The notes under the pieces are model-generated. The model ran no database searches and was not told where the DNA came from. It saw nothing but the letters and a program-made list of their open reading frames with translations. The position numbers were made by a program, and so were the translations under genes. A stretch of DNA of 64,000 nt from positions 5,212,501-5,276,500 of the forward strand of contig CM020507.1 in the NCBI GenBank assembly GCA_009823395.1. Reading direction: 5' to 3'. How positions within the stretch are numbered: the stretch's first letter is position 1; each line of letters opens with the position of its first letter. The DNA is from Thamnaconus septentrionalis. Lineage: Eukaryota; Chordata; Actinopteri; Tetraodontiformes; Monacanthidae. This document shows positions 46,511 through 61,797 of this stretch, piece by piece.

Positions 46511-47735
46511 GTGGGACGCAGGTAAAGATGCGGCGATGTTTGTCAAACTCAACCATCTTATATCTCGGAGTTTGCGTTGATGTTAAAGCTTGTTGTGGAT
46601 GTTCACCTGTTTTTGCCTTCGATTAATGTGTTCATTTATATATATATATATATTTTTTTTTTTGTTTTTTGTTTTTTAGAAAAAACAATTATGCCTACAC
46701 CAAGTCTCATTACTGTAGGGTAATTTTATTTTTTGTAGTAAAGTTTGAGTCATTTGAAAACTACACACCGTGAATGCTGTAAACACATTGGATTTGTACA
46801 GTGTTTTTTTTTCTCCCCCATAATTCAGCACTGGTGTTTCTTTCAACCTTTTTAAATCAGCCTTTACATTTCTGGCTAATGTGATAAAGTCCCTGACGTG
46901 CGTCAGTGAAGGTGTTACACTACACATTTACACTTTAAGATTAAAAACTGATTTGGCAACTGCAGGAAAATACAAGCAACAGCCAAATTATTTTTACTAA
47001 TTGCTTTTTGTCGCTCGTCAGCCTCCGTAGTGCGATCAGACAGGCTCATTACCAGCAACAGTGGCCAGTGGAAGGCATCAGGACGGAGTTTTCAATACGA
47101 GGGTTACAACACAGCGCACACCTTTCCCAGAAATAAGAGTGTTATTGTGACGTTATTGCCTAGGAAATTATTTCCCACGCGGCCTGAACGTCCCACTGAG
47201 ACGGGGAGGGAGCGAGCAGATACCCGGATGTGTAAATAAATACAGGATAGGAATATGAGTCATTTTTTTTCTGTTTTTTTCCCCCTCACCTGCAGCTGTT
47301 TGTGTGAGTTGCAGGAGGAGTCACGCTGGGTTCAGGCAGAGCCGAGACACGCAGTTTCACGGCCGGAGGATAAAATGCAGATTGATTTGAACTGTGAGGA
47401 TTCGAGTGGAATCAGACATGACATGAATCACAAGGTGAATATCAAATCTTTTGGTTTTAACAACACAATGACACCCCCCTCAAATCAACCCAGCTGGTGG
47501 CTGTATTACACTGAATCCATGATCAGCACCATGATTGACAGATAAGCTGCATCCTGCAGCTCCTTTGGCCCTGTTGCACGCGGCACAGGAAGAATCCACA
47601 GTTTATACAGAATCCCATCTATGGTTATATATTGAAACAACAACAACAATCCACCTTCTTAGCCATCCATCTTTCCCTGGAACAAAGCCTGTCCTCGTCC
47701 TACCCTTCTTGTCCTGACGTCGCGAACGCGCATCA

Positions 47736-47741
47736 TCGTCG

Positions 47742-47780
<39 letters not shown>
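47736..47780 (+). repeat. (CAT)n microsatellite
   Basis: About 14 CAT units beginning with CATCGTCGT variants, followed by (CAA)n to 47,797. Confidence 0.92.
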
Positions 47781-47782
<2 letters not shown>

Positions 47783-48845
47783 CAACAACAACAACAACCA
47801 CCGTCCGAATCATCATTATCTCCCTCCACCAACTGCAGATGCACCTCGGCTCCAGTGATGCAGTGCTGCTTTTCCTCGCGCCACCGACGTCAAAAATAAA
47901 ATAAAATATAGGATAAAATCAAAACAAAACAAAACGCACGCACGCACGCACGAGCACGCGCGCACGCGATGGGGTTGAGGCGGAGGGGGTGGGGGTTGCA
48001 CGGCACTGCAGCTTCCCAGCTCAGGGGCTGCGTGCGTGCGTGTTATGAAAGCCTTCCTCTCGCACTGTTTTTGTCTCCTGTTCACGTGGTATCAGACCCC
48101 CCCCCCCCTCCCCTGTCGTCCCCCCCCCCAAAAAAAAACAACCAAATAATTAAATAAATAAACCAACCAGGCGGGCAGATGATGGCGCTGCTGGTGATTG
48201 GGCTCGAAGATGAGGCAGATGTAGCGGCTGCAGAACGGACCTAGTTGAAATAGGAGTGTTTATTGCCGCCTTATAAATAACACAGACGGATCATTGTAGC
48301 CATACAGTTGTATAAATCCTGCAACAAAACACCGACTGTCCTGCTGGGGAGCAGCGTTTGAAGCGCACTTCAAGCCAGCAGCCAGCAGGACGTGACAAAC
48401 TGGTGGCGCCGTCAAGTGTTTTTCAAGCGCTGCAGAGTTTTTGCGCGGCGCTCCTTGCAGCGAAGCCTCTAATCCCGTGACTAAATAACCACAGATGAAA
48501 CTGTAAATCCGTTGCCGCGACGGCGAAGCAAAGCAAAAACTAAAAAGAAAACAACAACAACAACAACAAAACAATCGCAGAAACAAATCAGCGGCAAACC
48601 GACACGCAAATGTTGCACCCAGTGATGATGAGCAGCGATCTAGAGTCCGGATGATGAGGACGCGTGTCCTCCACCACTAGGTCAGTGCTCGGCTCCAACA
48701 CTCACCCCGACAACACTCCGCCTTCCCTCCATCGGAAAGACAAACAAGCCGTGGGAGCAAGTTGAGCTTCTCCTCCTTGCTGGCAGGAGAGAAGAGCAGC
48801 CGAGGAGCGACCGTCGCCGTCCCATCAACCTCAGGAGGCAACAAA

Positions 48846-48879
<34 letters not shown>

Positions 48880-49019
48880 TTCGGATCAGGTCGAGCCGAG
48901 TCCCATCAACCAGTCCCCGGGATGAGCAGCTCCGTCCCCACGCTGGACGCTGCTACTGCGCGTAAAAGCCGTCAGCGGTGCTGGGAATCTCATCCAGTCC
49001 GACAGGAGGGAAACACTCA

Positions 49020-49190
49020 CAAGCGGCGCATGTTGCGCCACTTTCTCGCTTTTCTTTGCTTTTTTTCCCCCCTCCCTCCTTCGTTTTCCTAAGCCGACGC
49101 TTCTGAGCGCAGTGTGTGTGCTGTGTGCAGACTCTCCGTCACCAGGGGCAGGACAGGCCGGAGAGCTCCATCTGCGGCCTTATTTATACC
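49020..49190 (-). promoter_or_regulatory. candidate ypel1 promoter/first exon with TATA box
   Basis: On the minus strand TATAAATA (49,188-49,181) is followed by CpG-rich sequence. A GTGAGTG donor-like site lies near 49,020 and another near 48,713. This is the right strand and side for a non-coding first exon of ypel1, about 7.5 kb from the 5' UTR acceptor at 41,616. No transcript evidence is available. Confidence 0.35.
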
Positions 49191-49544
49191 CAAATCCTAA
49201 TTAGCTGTGTGATGCGCAGCGTAGCGCAGCGCGGTTCTGAATTATGCACAAAGCCACATTGACGGCTGCTCGACGGCTGCGTTCACAGACCACCGACCTA
49301 CCGCGGTGCCTTCACGGGGCTGCGAGACTGTCGGGGAAGTCGTGGAAACACGACAAACAAGCGCAGAGAAACGCTGTTGTTTTAACTCGTCAGTCATCAG
49401 TCAAACCCGCCGCGGTGCTTTTAAATGCTGCGGGAAACGACAGGATTGTTAGGGGACAGCAGCTCAGGGGAAGGACATTCAGCGTGCGTGAGAACACGCA
49501 TTTTACATCGGAGTCAAGAAAATTATAATAATAACAATAATAAT

Positions 49545-49815
49545 GATGATGATAATACATTTTATTTGTTAGGGGCCTCTCCTGACACTCAAGGTCGCCT
49601 GACAGAAAACAATACAAACAATATGAAATACCAGAGATAAAAGATATGAAAAAAGGACACAACAAAAACACACAACAAATACAATACATTAAAAGAAGTG
49701 CATATATAAAAGCAGTCAGGTGGGGTGAGACAGTTTGAAGAGATGGGTTTTGAGTTTGGATTCAAACAGAGACAGATGTGGTGTTGCGGAGGTCACGGCA
49801 GAGTAAACTGAAAGC
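49545..49815. mobile_element. unclassified fish interspersed repeat
   Basis: TTTATTTGTTAGGGGCCTCT, CACTCAAGGTCGCCTGACAG and AAGAGATGGGTTTTGAGTTT resemble a dispersed non-LTR-type sequence seen often in fish genomes (TTTATT...CAAGG.CGC...TACA, then a ...GGGTTTTGAGT... segment). No reading frame survives. Confidence 0.4.
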
Positions 49816-50032
49816 TGAGGTTATCCTGATAAAAAAAAGGGGCTGAAACACTCATTCATTGCACATTGCTACAGCCATAAAAATAAAAGATAGGTCCTGG
49901 CGGCCTATGAATTATTAGGGTCAAAAGAGGGTTAAAATGAAGTCACAACGCTTTTCAACCACGCTGCTTCGAGATCGTCCTATCACGCTGGTTACTGGCT
50001 GTGAAGCACTTGAGTGTGACTTGTTTACCAGC

Positions 50033-50034
<2 letters not shown>

Positions 50035-50078
<44 letters not shown>
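50035..50078 (+). repeat. (CA)22 microsatellite
   Basis: Pure CA run in the ypel1-mapk1 spacer. Confidence 0.93.
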
Positions 50079-50079
<1 letters not shown>

Positions 50080-50230
50080 GGATGATGCGTTGTTTTACAC
50101 GAGGGGAACAGCAACTTTTTTCATTTCAACCAGTCTCCCTACTGTTTTTAGCCGCTGCTTCACATTTATGTCTTGAGAAAACATCCAGGGTCAGAGTTCA
50201 CAGAGAGTTTGAAGGCAGCCTGGGTCTAAA

Positions 50231-50554
50231 CTAGGACGGTATGCAAACTTTATGACTGGTGGGCCACAATGGGTTGTAAAATGTGACAGAGGCGCCGGAG
50301 CAGCAGATGGGTGGAGTGTTTTGGCGAAGGAGGAAAAAGATATCATGGGAATGTAGAACACATGTTGCTTTAATGTCAATTGAAAATGAACCAAAGCAAC
50401 GTTGCGACCAAATCAGTGTCTTAGAAGCACCACGGTATTTAGCTCTTTATTGAAATGAATCAGAAAACTCTGAAAACATGGAGTTCAACGGGACGTAAAA
50501 AAGAGCTTGAGCGGGCTGCATTTGGCCCCCCGGGCCGTAGTTTGCCCACGCCTG
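50231..50554 (+). mobile_element. hAT-like MITE copy 2
   Basis: Shares about 300 bp with the element at 35,126 and is slightly longer, including TTTAGCTCTTTATTGAAATG and GAGCGGGCTGCATTTGGCC. It ends TTTGCCCACGCCTG. Flanking GGTCTAAA (left) and GTCCTAAA (right) match 6 of 8, consistent with an aged 8-bp hAT target duplication. Confidence 0.6.
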
Positions 50555-50689
50555 GTCCTAAAAAAATGGAGGAAAACAACAGCAGGCCACCGTCTCCATC
50601 TTAAAGCAACTCTTGGCTTTGACCTTTGAGGAGTGTCCGTGAAGGCAGCACTAGCCTTAGCTACACAGCCGCGTTCTACAAATAGCGTC

Positions 50690-50960
50690 CAATCGGCGGG
50701 AGGGAGAGACTCTGCACGCAGCCAATCAGCTGCGGCGGGGGGCGGGGTCGAGCCTCGCCGGGCCAATCGCGCCGAGGCCTCGCTGTGGACGAGCGGGCTC
50801 GCGTGGCCGAGGATTTGTTTTTGGCTGCGCGCGCCACCCCGAGCGACGCGTGCCAGGAAAAGCTGCCTACCCTAGGGCGCATGCGCGGCCGCACTGCGAG
50901 CACGTGGCCACGAGAGCAAGTAAACAAACCGAGCAGGATCGATGGAGGTGATTCGGCGTC
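50690..50960. promoter_or_regulatory. CpG-rich patch with NRF-1 palindrome
   Basis: Strong CpG density contrasts with the AT-rich flanks. It includes the perfect NRF-1 type palindrome GCGCATGCGC (50,877-50,886), a NotI-like GCGGCCGC, CACGTGG and the CCAAT-type CCAATCGCG. This is typical of a CpG-island promoter, possibly an alternative ypel1 start or an unannotated transcript. Confidence 0.4.
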
Positions 50961-51469
50961 GAAGAAAAGAAATTCATAAATAAATTAATGAATTAATGAA
51001 TAAATAAACAATATTAACTGAAGTTTGACCGTGTTCGCCTCCTTTACATATATATTTCCCTTCTTTTTGCACTACTTTTTGTTGCTGTAATTAGCACATT
51101 TCCCCAACGTGGGATTAACAACGGTGTTCTATTCTATTCCATGTAAAGGGCAATCCGTTCAAATACGTGTTGACGTGACGACGTCACAGGTTTAAGATGC
51201 TTCACTTCAACCTTACAGACGTGTCGTGGTTTAAAACTAGACGTCCAAAGTCGCTGGAAGAAAGTCCGCCTTCACCAACACATCAGCGCCATTTTGAGCC
51301 CATTTTGTGAATTGTAGCCCCCCAGAAACTGTGAATGACACGAATCCAGCAGATCAACCAAGAGAGGGAGGGTCGAAGGATGAGGACGCGGTAATCTCAC
51401 AAACTATAACACTGGCGCCCCCTAAAGGACACAATTACTTCATTGGTATCTTTTCATTTATAAATGCAT

Positions 51470-52060
51470 TCACTTTACTTGCCCTTCTTATTTGAAACAG
51501 TACTTAGTTCAGTCTACCCCGTCATATTCATTTAGACATCTGCAATATCCTTACTTTGAAATACCAAAATTTACTAAAAAGGTAGGAAGGAGATCCTTTT
51601 GTTGCAAAGCTCCCTCAGACTGGAATAATCTTCCCCTGTCGCTTAGATCAATTTCATCCATCAGTCACTTTAGGACTTCACTTTATACACATTTGCATTC
51701 AATCTGTTTATGTTTTTAAAGTGATTGTACATGTATTGTTCTGATATATTGAATGTGTTTTCACTATGCCCCTTCTTCTCGTTTTATTCAGTTTTATTTT
51801 ATTTTATTTTTCCCTCCTCTTATTTACTCTGCTGCGTATCAGCTGATGGTGTTATTGTCTTTGGGGTTGGCGGGAGTGTGTGAGCAAGCTATGTGTGTAT
51901 CTATGCATTTGCACTATGTATTTAAGCATCTATATAGCTATGCTTATGTGTTTATGTTTTGTTGTTTGTTTGTTTGTTTATTTTGGGACCCCCTTGAAAA
52001 CGAGATGGTGCATCTCATGGGGCAATCCCCTCAATAAATGAGAAATGAAATTCCGTACAA
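51470..52060 (+). mobile_element. 3' end of a non-LTR retrotransposon (LINE)
   Basis: An open frame at 51,492-51,719 contains GRRSFCCKAPSDWNNLPLSL followed by RSISSISHFRTSL, the common C-terminal pattern (F..AP..WN.LP..L......F) of fish L2/CR1-like LINE ORF2 proteins. It is followed by a T-rich 3' UTR and the typical fish LINE tail CCCCTTGAAAACGAGATGGT, GCATCTCATGGGG and CAATAAATGAG. Everything upstream of the C-terminus is missing, as in a 5'-truncated insertion. Confidence 0.65.
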
Positions 52061-52138
52061 TAGCATTGGCGGGAATTTGCAACCGCTCCAGTCTGGACCG
52101 GAACATTCCAGCCGCATCGACCCCTCTTTTTTTCTTCC

Positions 52139-52250
52139 TACGAGGTGGCTCACCAAAACACTGCATCCATCTGCTGCTGCTCCGCTACCCTCCTCTGTCA
52201 TATTTTACAATCCACTGTGGCCCCACCAGTCAAAAAGTTGCCCATCCCTG
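52139..52250 (-). mobile_element. hAT-like MITE fragment, left end, inverted
   Basis: The reverse complement reads CAGGGATGGGCAACTTTTTG, GGGGCCACAGTGGATTG, AGCAGCAGCAGATGGATGC and GGTGAGCCACCTCGTAGG, matching the left third of the copy at 35,126. It sits directly after the LINE 3' end. Confidence 0.5.
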
Positions 52251-52426
52251 AGTTAAACTGACAAAGTGACAGCAGTCAGATACTGAGACAAACCTGGGTC
52301 GACACCAACATAGCAAAACATGGGTGAAGTGACTTTAGCATAATAAGGGCAATAGAATGCACATGGCATGAAAATAATTATTAATGCACTATTTAAGCAT
52401 TTTGAGAAATGCATTTGTTGGAGTTA

Positions 52427-52486
52427 GACCGGGGTGGGCAAACGTTTTTGACTGGTGGACCATAAAGGGTTCTAAAAAGGGAGAAA
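52427..52486 (+). mobile_element. hAT-like MITE left-end stub
   Basis: GGGGTGGGCAAACGTTTTTG followed by ACTGGTGGACCATAAAGGG is the first ~55 bp of the same family; homology then stops. Confidence 0.45.
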
Positions 52487-55400
52487 GAGGTTGTAGGTCA
52501 GTTGAACAGAGAGCCGACAGTGACGCAGTGAGCAGGAGTTCCTGCAGCTTTCAGAACAACACTGACGGCTCTGCAGCAGCCTTCTACCAACAACTCATTA
52601 TCACGCTTTAGTTTGGACCAGATTGAACAAGTTGTAATGTGTGAGAAGTGTTAAACATTGTGTTTTTTATTCGCCTGGGTAGGAAACGAGCCATATTAAT
52701 CATTCCCTACTGATGCTTCTCCAACTGAGAGGCTGCTTGGCTGCACACAACCATCTGGTAAAATGGACTTCATTTATTTCCTGGAAAAAAGAAGCCAATT
52801 TAGCAAGAGGTCAACCCTTTTTGGCCATCAACTGCCAAATGGATGGTGGGAATTATGATGGCTTCATTTTGCTTTATGGGTTAAAACAACAACAACAAAG
52901 AAACAAAAACATTTAAAAAAAAATGTAATCTTCATTCTTCTGACTGAATACATGCATTTGAGCTCTGGTGCTGAAAACTCAGCATTGTGAGGACGCTGGC
53001 GGCACTCACAGGTTGTGTTGACGCATCTGCAATTTTTCCCATAAAGAGTTCTTTTCAACAGTTAGTTGAGGTCTAGTGAATGGTAAATATTGACAGAAAA
53101 AAACTGTATATTTAGCTCTCTTTAGCTCATAACATATTTTTACATTTTGCAAAGCTAAATGTCATGGCAGAGTGAGCTGTGAAGAAATAAAAAAGGTCTT
53201 GGACATTTTTCAAAGTGGTAGTCAGTCTTTAATAATAGCAAAGAAAAGCTCCGTTCAAGTCAAATCCTTCACACGACAGCAAAATAAAACTGACCAATCA
53301 ATTCAAACATTTTCTATGGCAGGTCAACAGGGAACCTTTTAAAATACAACCAAAGATATATAGTTCTGATTTTTTTTTTTCCTTTTAACGCTTCCAGAAA
53401 TGTTAACTACACAATTAAAGGTTTATACTGATCAAAACATACAGAGTGAAGCAGTTTCACTGGAGACAACTCAAACAAGATTAGTGTCTGATAGAAACAT
53501 AACATTCATTTTACAATAAAAATATATGCACAAAAACGTCAAAAAATGAAAAAAAAGAAAGGCTCAAGAAAAAAAAACGGGGAACGCAAAAGAAAAAAAA
53601 TATATAAATGTTTGCTTTTCTTCTTTTTAACACAGTCACAAATCACACAGCTGTGGCAACAATTCTCTTTAAAATTGACATAAAGTGAAAGAGGAGACCC
53701 CGGCCCCACCCACTCCCAGTCTTGATTGTGTTCATCTTAAAGAGCATATACTGCGGTTACAATGGATTTCCCCACTAAACAAAAGCTGCACATCAAATCT
53801 TGGATATCAAGACTATCGAAAAAGGCACAAACAGACAGGTTGCACAAAGAATTCAGCAGAAGCTTCTTTTTTTTTTTCATTTTTTTCGTTTTTCATAAAA
53901 CCAATCCCAGTAAGGTTTCCAGTGGCCTTCACGTTCTTGCTGAAGCTCCCACAAGAAGACACTCTCTCTATCTACAGGCGAGTGGAGCCCTGGCAGGCAC
54001 CTCGGATTACAAGTCTCATCCCAACAGCTGTAGAAGCAGATGTGTTGAGTCATCGTGGCGTTACAGACGTTACAGGTGTGTTTGCTGTGAGTGTGGAAAG
54101 TGGGACGCGCATTTTGTTTTAAATGTCATTTAGTGGGGGGGGGGGTATGTAGTATAGCAGTGCAAAAATGTTTCAATTTTTGTTTAGGTCATTAATGTTA
54201 TTTGAAAATAAATCATCAAATGAGTTGAATCTTTCTAATTGAGGATCAAACAACACACAAGAAAAAACCTTTTGAACTAATTTTTTATTCCAAACAATAT
54301 TTTGCTGCCGTCTATCATTTTTCTGTCACTTTTAAGTGTAATTTGTCACTTTGATTCACTTCATTCAGTCAAATGTCGAATGTAAGTCGAAAGTGTTCTT
54401 GCTATTTTGGGAGTTTCCTTTGTGATTCTTGGTTAATATTTGGTACAAAACATTTTTCTGTTTGAGCTTCAATTCAATTTTTCGGATGTGCACTTGCATA
54501 TTACGGAAAGAATCTCTGGGTTTCAGTCTACCGCTCACCTCCAAGACCTATAAAGTGTGTTTCATTATTCTCCTTTTCCTTAATATGAAACAGTGGCTAT
54601 AAAAATAATTGGCAGAATAAATGAGGAATAAAATACTCATTTGTCGTTGTATCCGTATAATAAAAAAAAGTACACTTAGTACCAAATTATACAGCTTTCA
54701 CTGAAGATTTAACAGTCCTTTAAAATAGCCTCGGCACACGGTTGCAAATATATGCATCATCTTTAAATCAACGTTGCAGCTTTTTCATTTCAGGGATAAT
54801 CACTAGTTTTCATCATCTTGTTTTTGCCGCCGTCCTGTGGCTGGCTGCGGTAATGTTGCGGTGTCCTTGGTGACATCACTGTCAGGTGTGGTCTGAGATG
54901 CGGCTGACCCACTGATTATGGCTTATGTGCATTTCAGCAAAGCGTTAGCGCTACCTTCCCTCCAGGTCCAACTGTTTTTTGTTCCAACATGATTTGCATT
55001 TGTCCGAAACTAAAGATGAAAAAAAAACCCAAAAGTGAGACAAAGTGAAAGTGTGGTTGTGTCACTCTGCCGCCGCTGATTTATTCACACCAGGGCACAA
55101 ACATCGACGAGACTGAAGCTGACGAGTGCGTCGCCGAGCGTGCGACAAAACAACACAAAATTCTGACGTTTCACGAAAAAGTTTTCACACTTTAAGTGCC
55201 ACATTTTTAAAAAAAAAAAAAAAAAAAATGATTTAGGTAGATTTTTGACAGAGTGGGCAGCTCACACTGAGGTGTGTGTGTCATGACAGGGACAATGCAG
55301 CGAGGACAGAGCCACCAGATGCTGGATGTGGCCGGCTGCTGAAGCCTCGGCTCAACCTTCACTGATAAAGTGAAAAACCTTCCGTCCGCCGCCCCGCTGC

Positions 55401-55675
55401 CAACCGCATCGGAAAAGGAAATGTGCAAAAAAAAAAAAAAACAAAACCCTAAGCCGAAACAAAAGTCTAAGTACAAACGTAAAGAAACAGAACAGATGCA
55501 AATGAAAGATATTTTCTCAGTTTCACCCAACCTGCACCTTGTCTCGTCCACACGGACAGCCGGTGAATCTCCCGCGACAAGACGTCTGAGTGAGCAGCTG
55601 ATCCAACGCCCAGATCAGAAAGAGGTGACAACAAGCAGACAAGGGAGGAGGAGAGAAAATGAAAAACAACAGAAA

Positions 55676-55761
55676 CAGAAGAAGAAGAAGAAGAAGAAGA
55701 AGAAGAAGATGGAATTCGGACAAAAAGCAACAGGTGAAGCGTGATGAGACCAGCAGGAGCA

Positions 55762-55806
<45 letters not shown>
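55676..55806 (+). repeat. (GAA)n and (GCA)n pair
   Basis: A GAA run at 55,676-55,710 and a GCA run at 55,764-55,806 (CTG-type on the mapk1 transcript strand). Next come a small CAG/CTG palindrome and then a 58-bp (GA)n at 55,923-55,980. Confidence 0.9.
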
Positions 55807-55807
<1 letters not shown>

Positions 55808-55920
55808 TAGCAGCAGCTGCTGCTGCTGTTCCTCCGGCTCGTGTGGCACTTAACATGGTCGTCTTTGTATACGGAGCATTTTTAACAGTCATGCAAAGGG
55901 CACAGTATTCTTCTAACAAG

Positions 55921-55983
<63 letters not shown>

Positions 55984-56317
55984 GAATCACCAATCAGGAC
56001 GCAGGAAGGAGAACCAAACCCAGCAGTCCGCCGGGAGGCTGATCACACAACTGATGCAGTGTCGACACAGATTCCTCGTCCTGACACGCTGAGGGTCGCC
56101 CTCGCAACCCCCCTCTCGCCCCCACGCCCGACCCCCTTCCCATAATCCCTCAGTGAAGATGTGACACTCAGGACACAGAGCTGTGAGAAGCTGGGAGACT
56201 CCTCCTCAGGGTGAGTTAAAGGCAGCCATAGATGGAACCTGTCAAGGCACCGGCAGTGTGTGGTGCCCTGTGACCATCTCGCACAAGCCAATGAGAAAAA
56301 ATAAAAATGGGAGTTTG

Positions 56318-56319
<2 letters not shown>

Positions 56320-56392
<73 letters not shown>
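56320..56392. repeat. (TA)36 microsatellite
   Basis: Pure TA run inside the probable mapk1 3' UTR; it would be a long self-pairing UA hairpin in RNA. Confidence 0.95.
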
Positions 56393-56396
<4 letters not shown>

Positions 56397-57383
56397 TCTA
56401 TTCTAATAAAAGAAAAAGGATAAAAAAGTTCATTTTATTCAGCTCCTGGTGTTAAACCTTTCAACCCCTCCCAATATATCTTAAGACTCTTTGGGCTATA
56501 AATGTGTGTAAATGTTTACATCTACACGTAAGCATGTACACAATTGCATCCGGGGCCTTTCTGACTTCGTCCTGTGGGTCAAGGATTCTAAAACAAGGTC
56601 GCTGATTAAATCCACATCCCCACCGACACACAGCGACGGCTGCTACACTGTAGTTACACTGCAGTTAGACTGCAGTTACACTGTGGATGATTGGAGTCAC
56701 ACCTCTTCATCTCTCCCAGCTCCAGCACGTAGAGAAGACAGAGATGAAGGTGTGGGTTGCACTGGAGCCGCGGGTGGCTTGAAATGTATTGGCAAAGACC
56801 TTCATGAAGGATGAACCTCACGGCTTGTGCAAGTTAGGCATAGTGACTTATGAACACGACAACGGCACACAATTTGAAAAACAAAAAACCAACCTCAAGG
56901 TCACTCAACTGGCCATGAAAAGCTCTCGAATGGGAAAAAGCCAGAGCCTAACACTTCAGGGAGCACGTGGCTTAGAAACACTGGAGTCCCCTCCAGACGG
57001 CGCACAGTGGCGAGCGGTGGCGAGACGGGAAAGAAAAGGGGGGAGTCAGAAGATGACTGATTGTTTCCTGATGCCTTTCCTGAGCAAAGTGGACTTGACG
57101 GGCGAGACCCAGGGATTCTCCAGGTGGTGTCGGACAGCAGGAGGGGGGAACCATCCAATGAAACAAACCAAAAACAAAATCATCCAAGCAAAAAACCCAA
57201 AAACAAGCCATCACAGCAACGATGTGGTGGAGGCGCAGAGGAGCGGCGGCGCTGATCCAGACGTCATCTGCAGGAGGGAGGAGGAGAGGCTGTGATTGAC
57301 GGAGCGGCCAGCAGGGGGCTCCGTCGCTCAGGAGGCAAGGCAAAGTTGGGGAAGCTTTGGTTTGAGTGGTAAAGATCATATCG

Positions 57384-57446
57384 GTGGGCCGGAAAAATGC
57401 TTAACAGGCCGCATCTGGCCCCCGGGCCGTAGTTTGCCCAGCCCTG
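57384..57446 (+). mobile_element. hAT-like MITE right-end fragment in the probable mapk1 3' UTR
   Basis: AACAGGCCGCATCTGGCCCC followed by the terminus GGGCCGTAGTTTGCCCAGCC-CTG matches the right end of the copies at 35,126 and 50,231. Confidence 0.5.
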
Positions 57447-58438
57447 GTTGAAGTGAAGCTGTGGAATCATTTGGATATTCAGCAATTGACCGTCTGTGTG
57501 TAACGGAGGCTTTAGTTTCACACCAGAGCTCTATAGCTGGAAACACACGTCAGTGAGAGCCTGGAGAGGAGCGACACCTACAGGCAACATGCGTGAGCTG
57601 CACCGTGTGAGTGAAAGACTACCGTTCCAGGTCACGATATTTACGCAAAACTCAATAGAATTTGAGAATGTGCGAGTATGGCAGAGGATGCGAGCGAGGG
57701 GAGTGTGTTGGCTGCAGGTGCAGAGAGCAGCCAGGGGCTCCCAGCTGATTCAGGGGCTGTCAGAGACCCGCTTCCTTTCAGCAGACCCCTGATTTTGCAG
57801 CGGAAGCCCGCAGAGAGGAAACGGCAATTATACACGCCGACGCAAGCCGACGAGTGGCGAGGAGAACTCGCAGTGGCAGTTAATTATCACAGCGAGAGGC
57901 CTGATGGGAGCCGCGGGTGTTTAGTCTTCACTTGGGGGGAGAAAAACTAAAACCAAAAGACGTCAGGCCTTTAACATCGTCATTTGGACTTAAATAATCA
58001 TCTTCTCTTCCTCTGCTGCTTATTGGCCTTGACTGCATCACTTCCTGTAGAAAGCATTGAAACTGCAGGAAGAGCCTCTCTCTACTTTTTTATTTCTCAA
58101 TATATTAAAAAAGTTTGAAGCAATGTTTTTTAAGGCGAAGCACCAAATTGAACATTTTAACACTCAACATAAAAAACTATGCAGAGCTTTGGTGCACGAC
58201 TCCAGTGAAGAGCCTCGGCTTCAGCTCTTCAGTGGTGAGGATTTAAATTTAGCACGAGTGAATCAAAGGTTGTGTAGAGCTCCAGCGCTGCTGCTGCTGC
58301 TGCTGCTGCTGCTCTCGTTGGGACAGCTCGAAACAGTTTTCAGGACGGACACGCAACAAAAACCACGGCGAGCTGTTCAAACTGCAGCTGCTGGGAGGTT
58401 TCAATGACTGATGGCGTCTGCTGTACCTGTGTGAGCCG

Positions 58439-61797
<3,359 letters not shown>

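Larger units (their letters stand above)
53200..58438 (-). other. mapk1: probable mapk1 3' UTR
   Basis: No coding exon is found on either strand. Vertebrate MAPK1 has a 3' UTR of several kb, and this stretch is AT-rich like such a UTR. A minus-strand ATTAAA at about 53,232-53,227 could be its distal polyadenylation signal. It contains a poly-A run at 55,209-55,228, (GAA)n and (GCA)n at 55,676-55,806, (GA)n at 55,923-55,980, a 73-bp (TA)n at 56,320-56,392 and a fragment of the hAT-like repeat at 57,384-57,446. The end is inference. Confidence 0.4.

Noticed and set aside
42389..46556. Several 80-200-codon open frames in the CpG-rich spacer between ypel1 and mapk1
   Set aside because: Composition follows GC content and repeats, no recognisable domain, no splice-consistent structure; opposite-strand frames overlap equally well.
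47255..47545. 97-codon plus-strand frame near 47.3 kb
   Set aside because: No family pattern, no neighbouring exon and no start context; likely chance.
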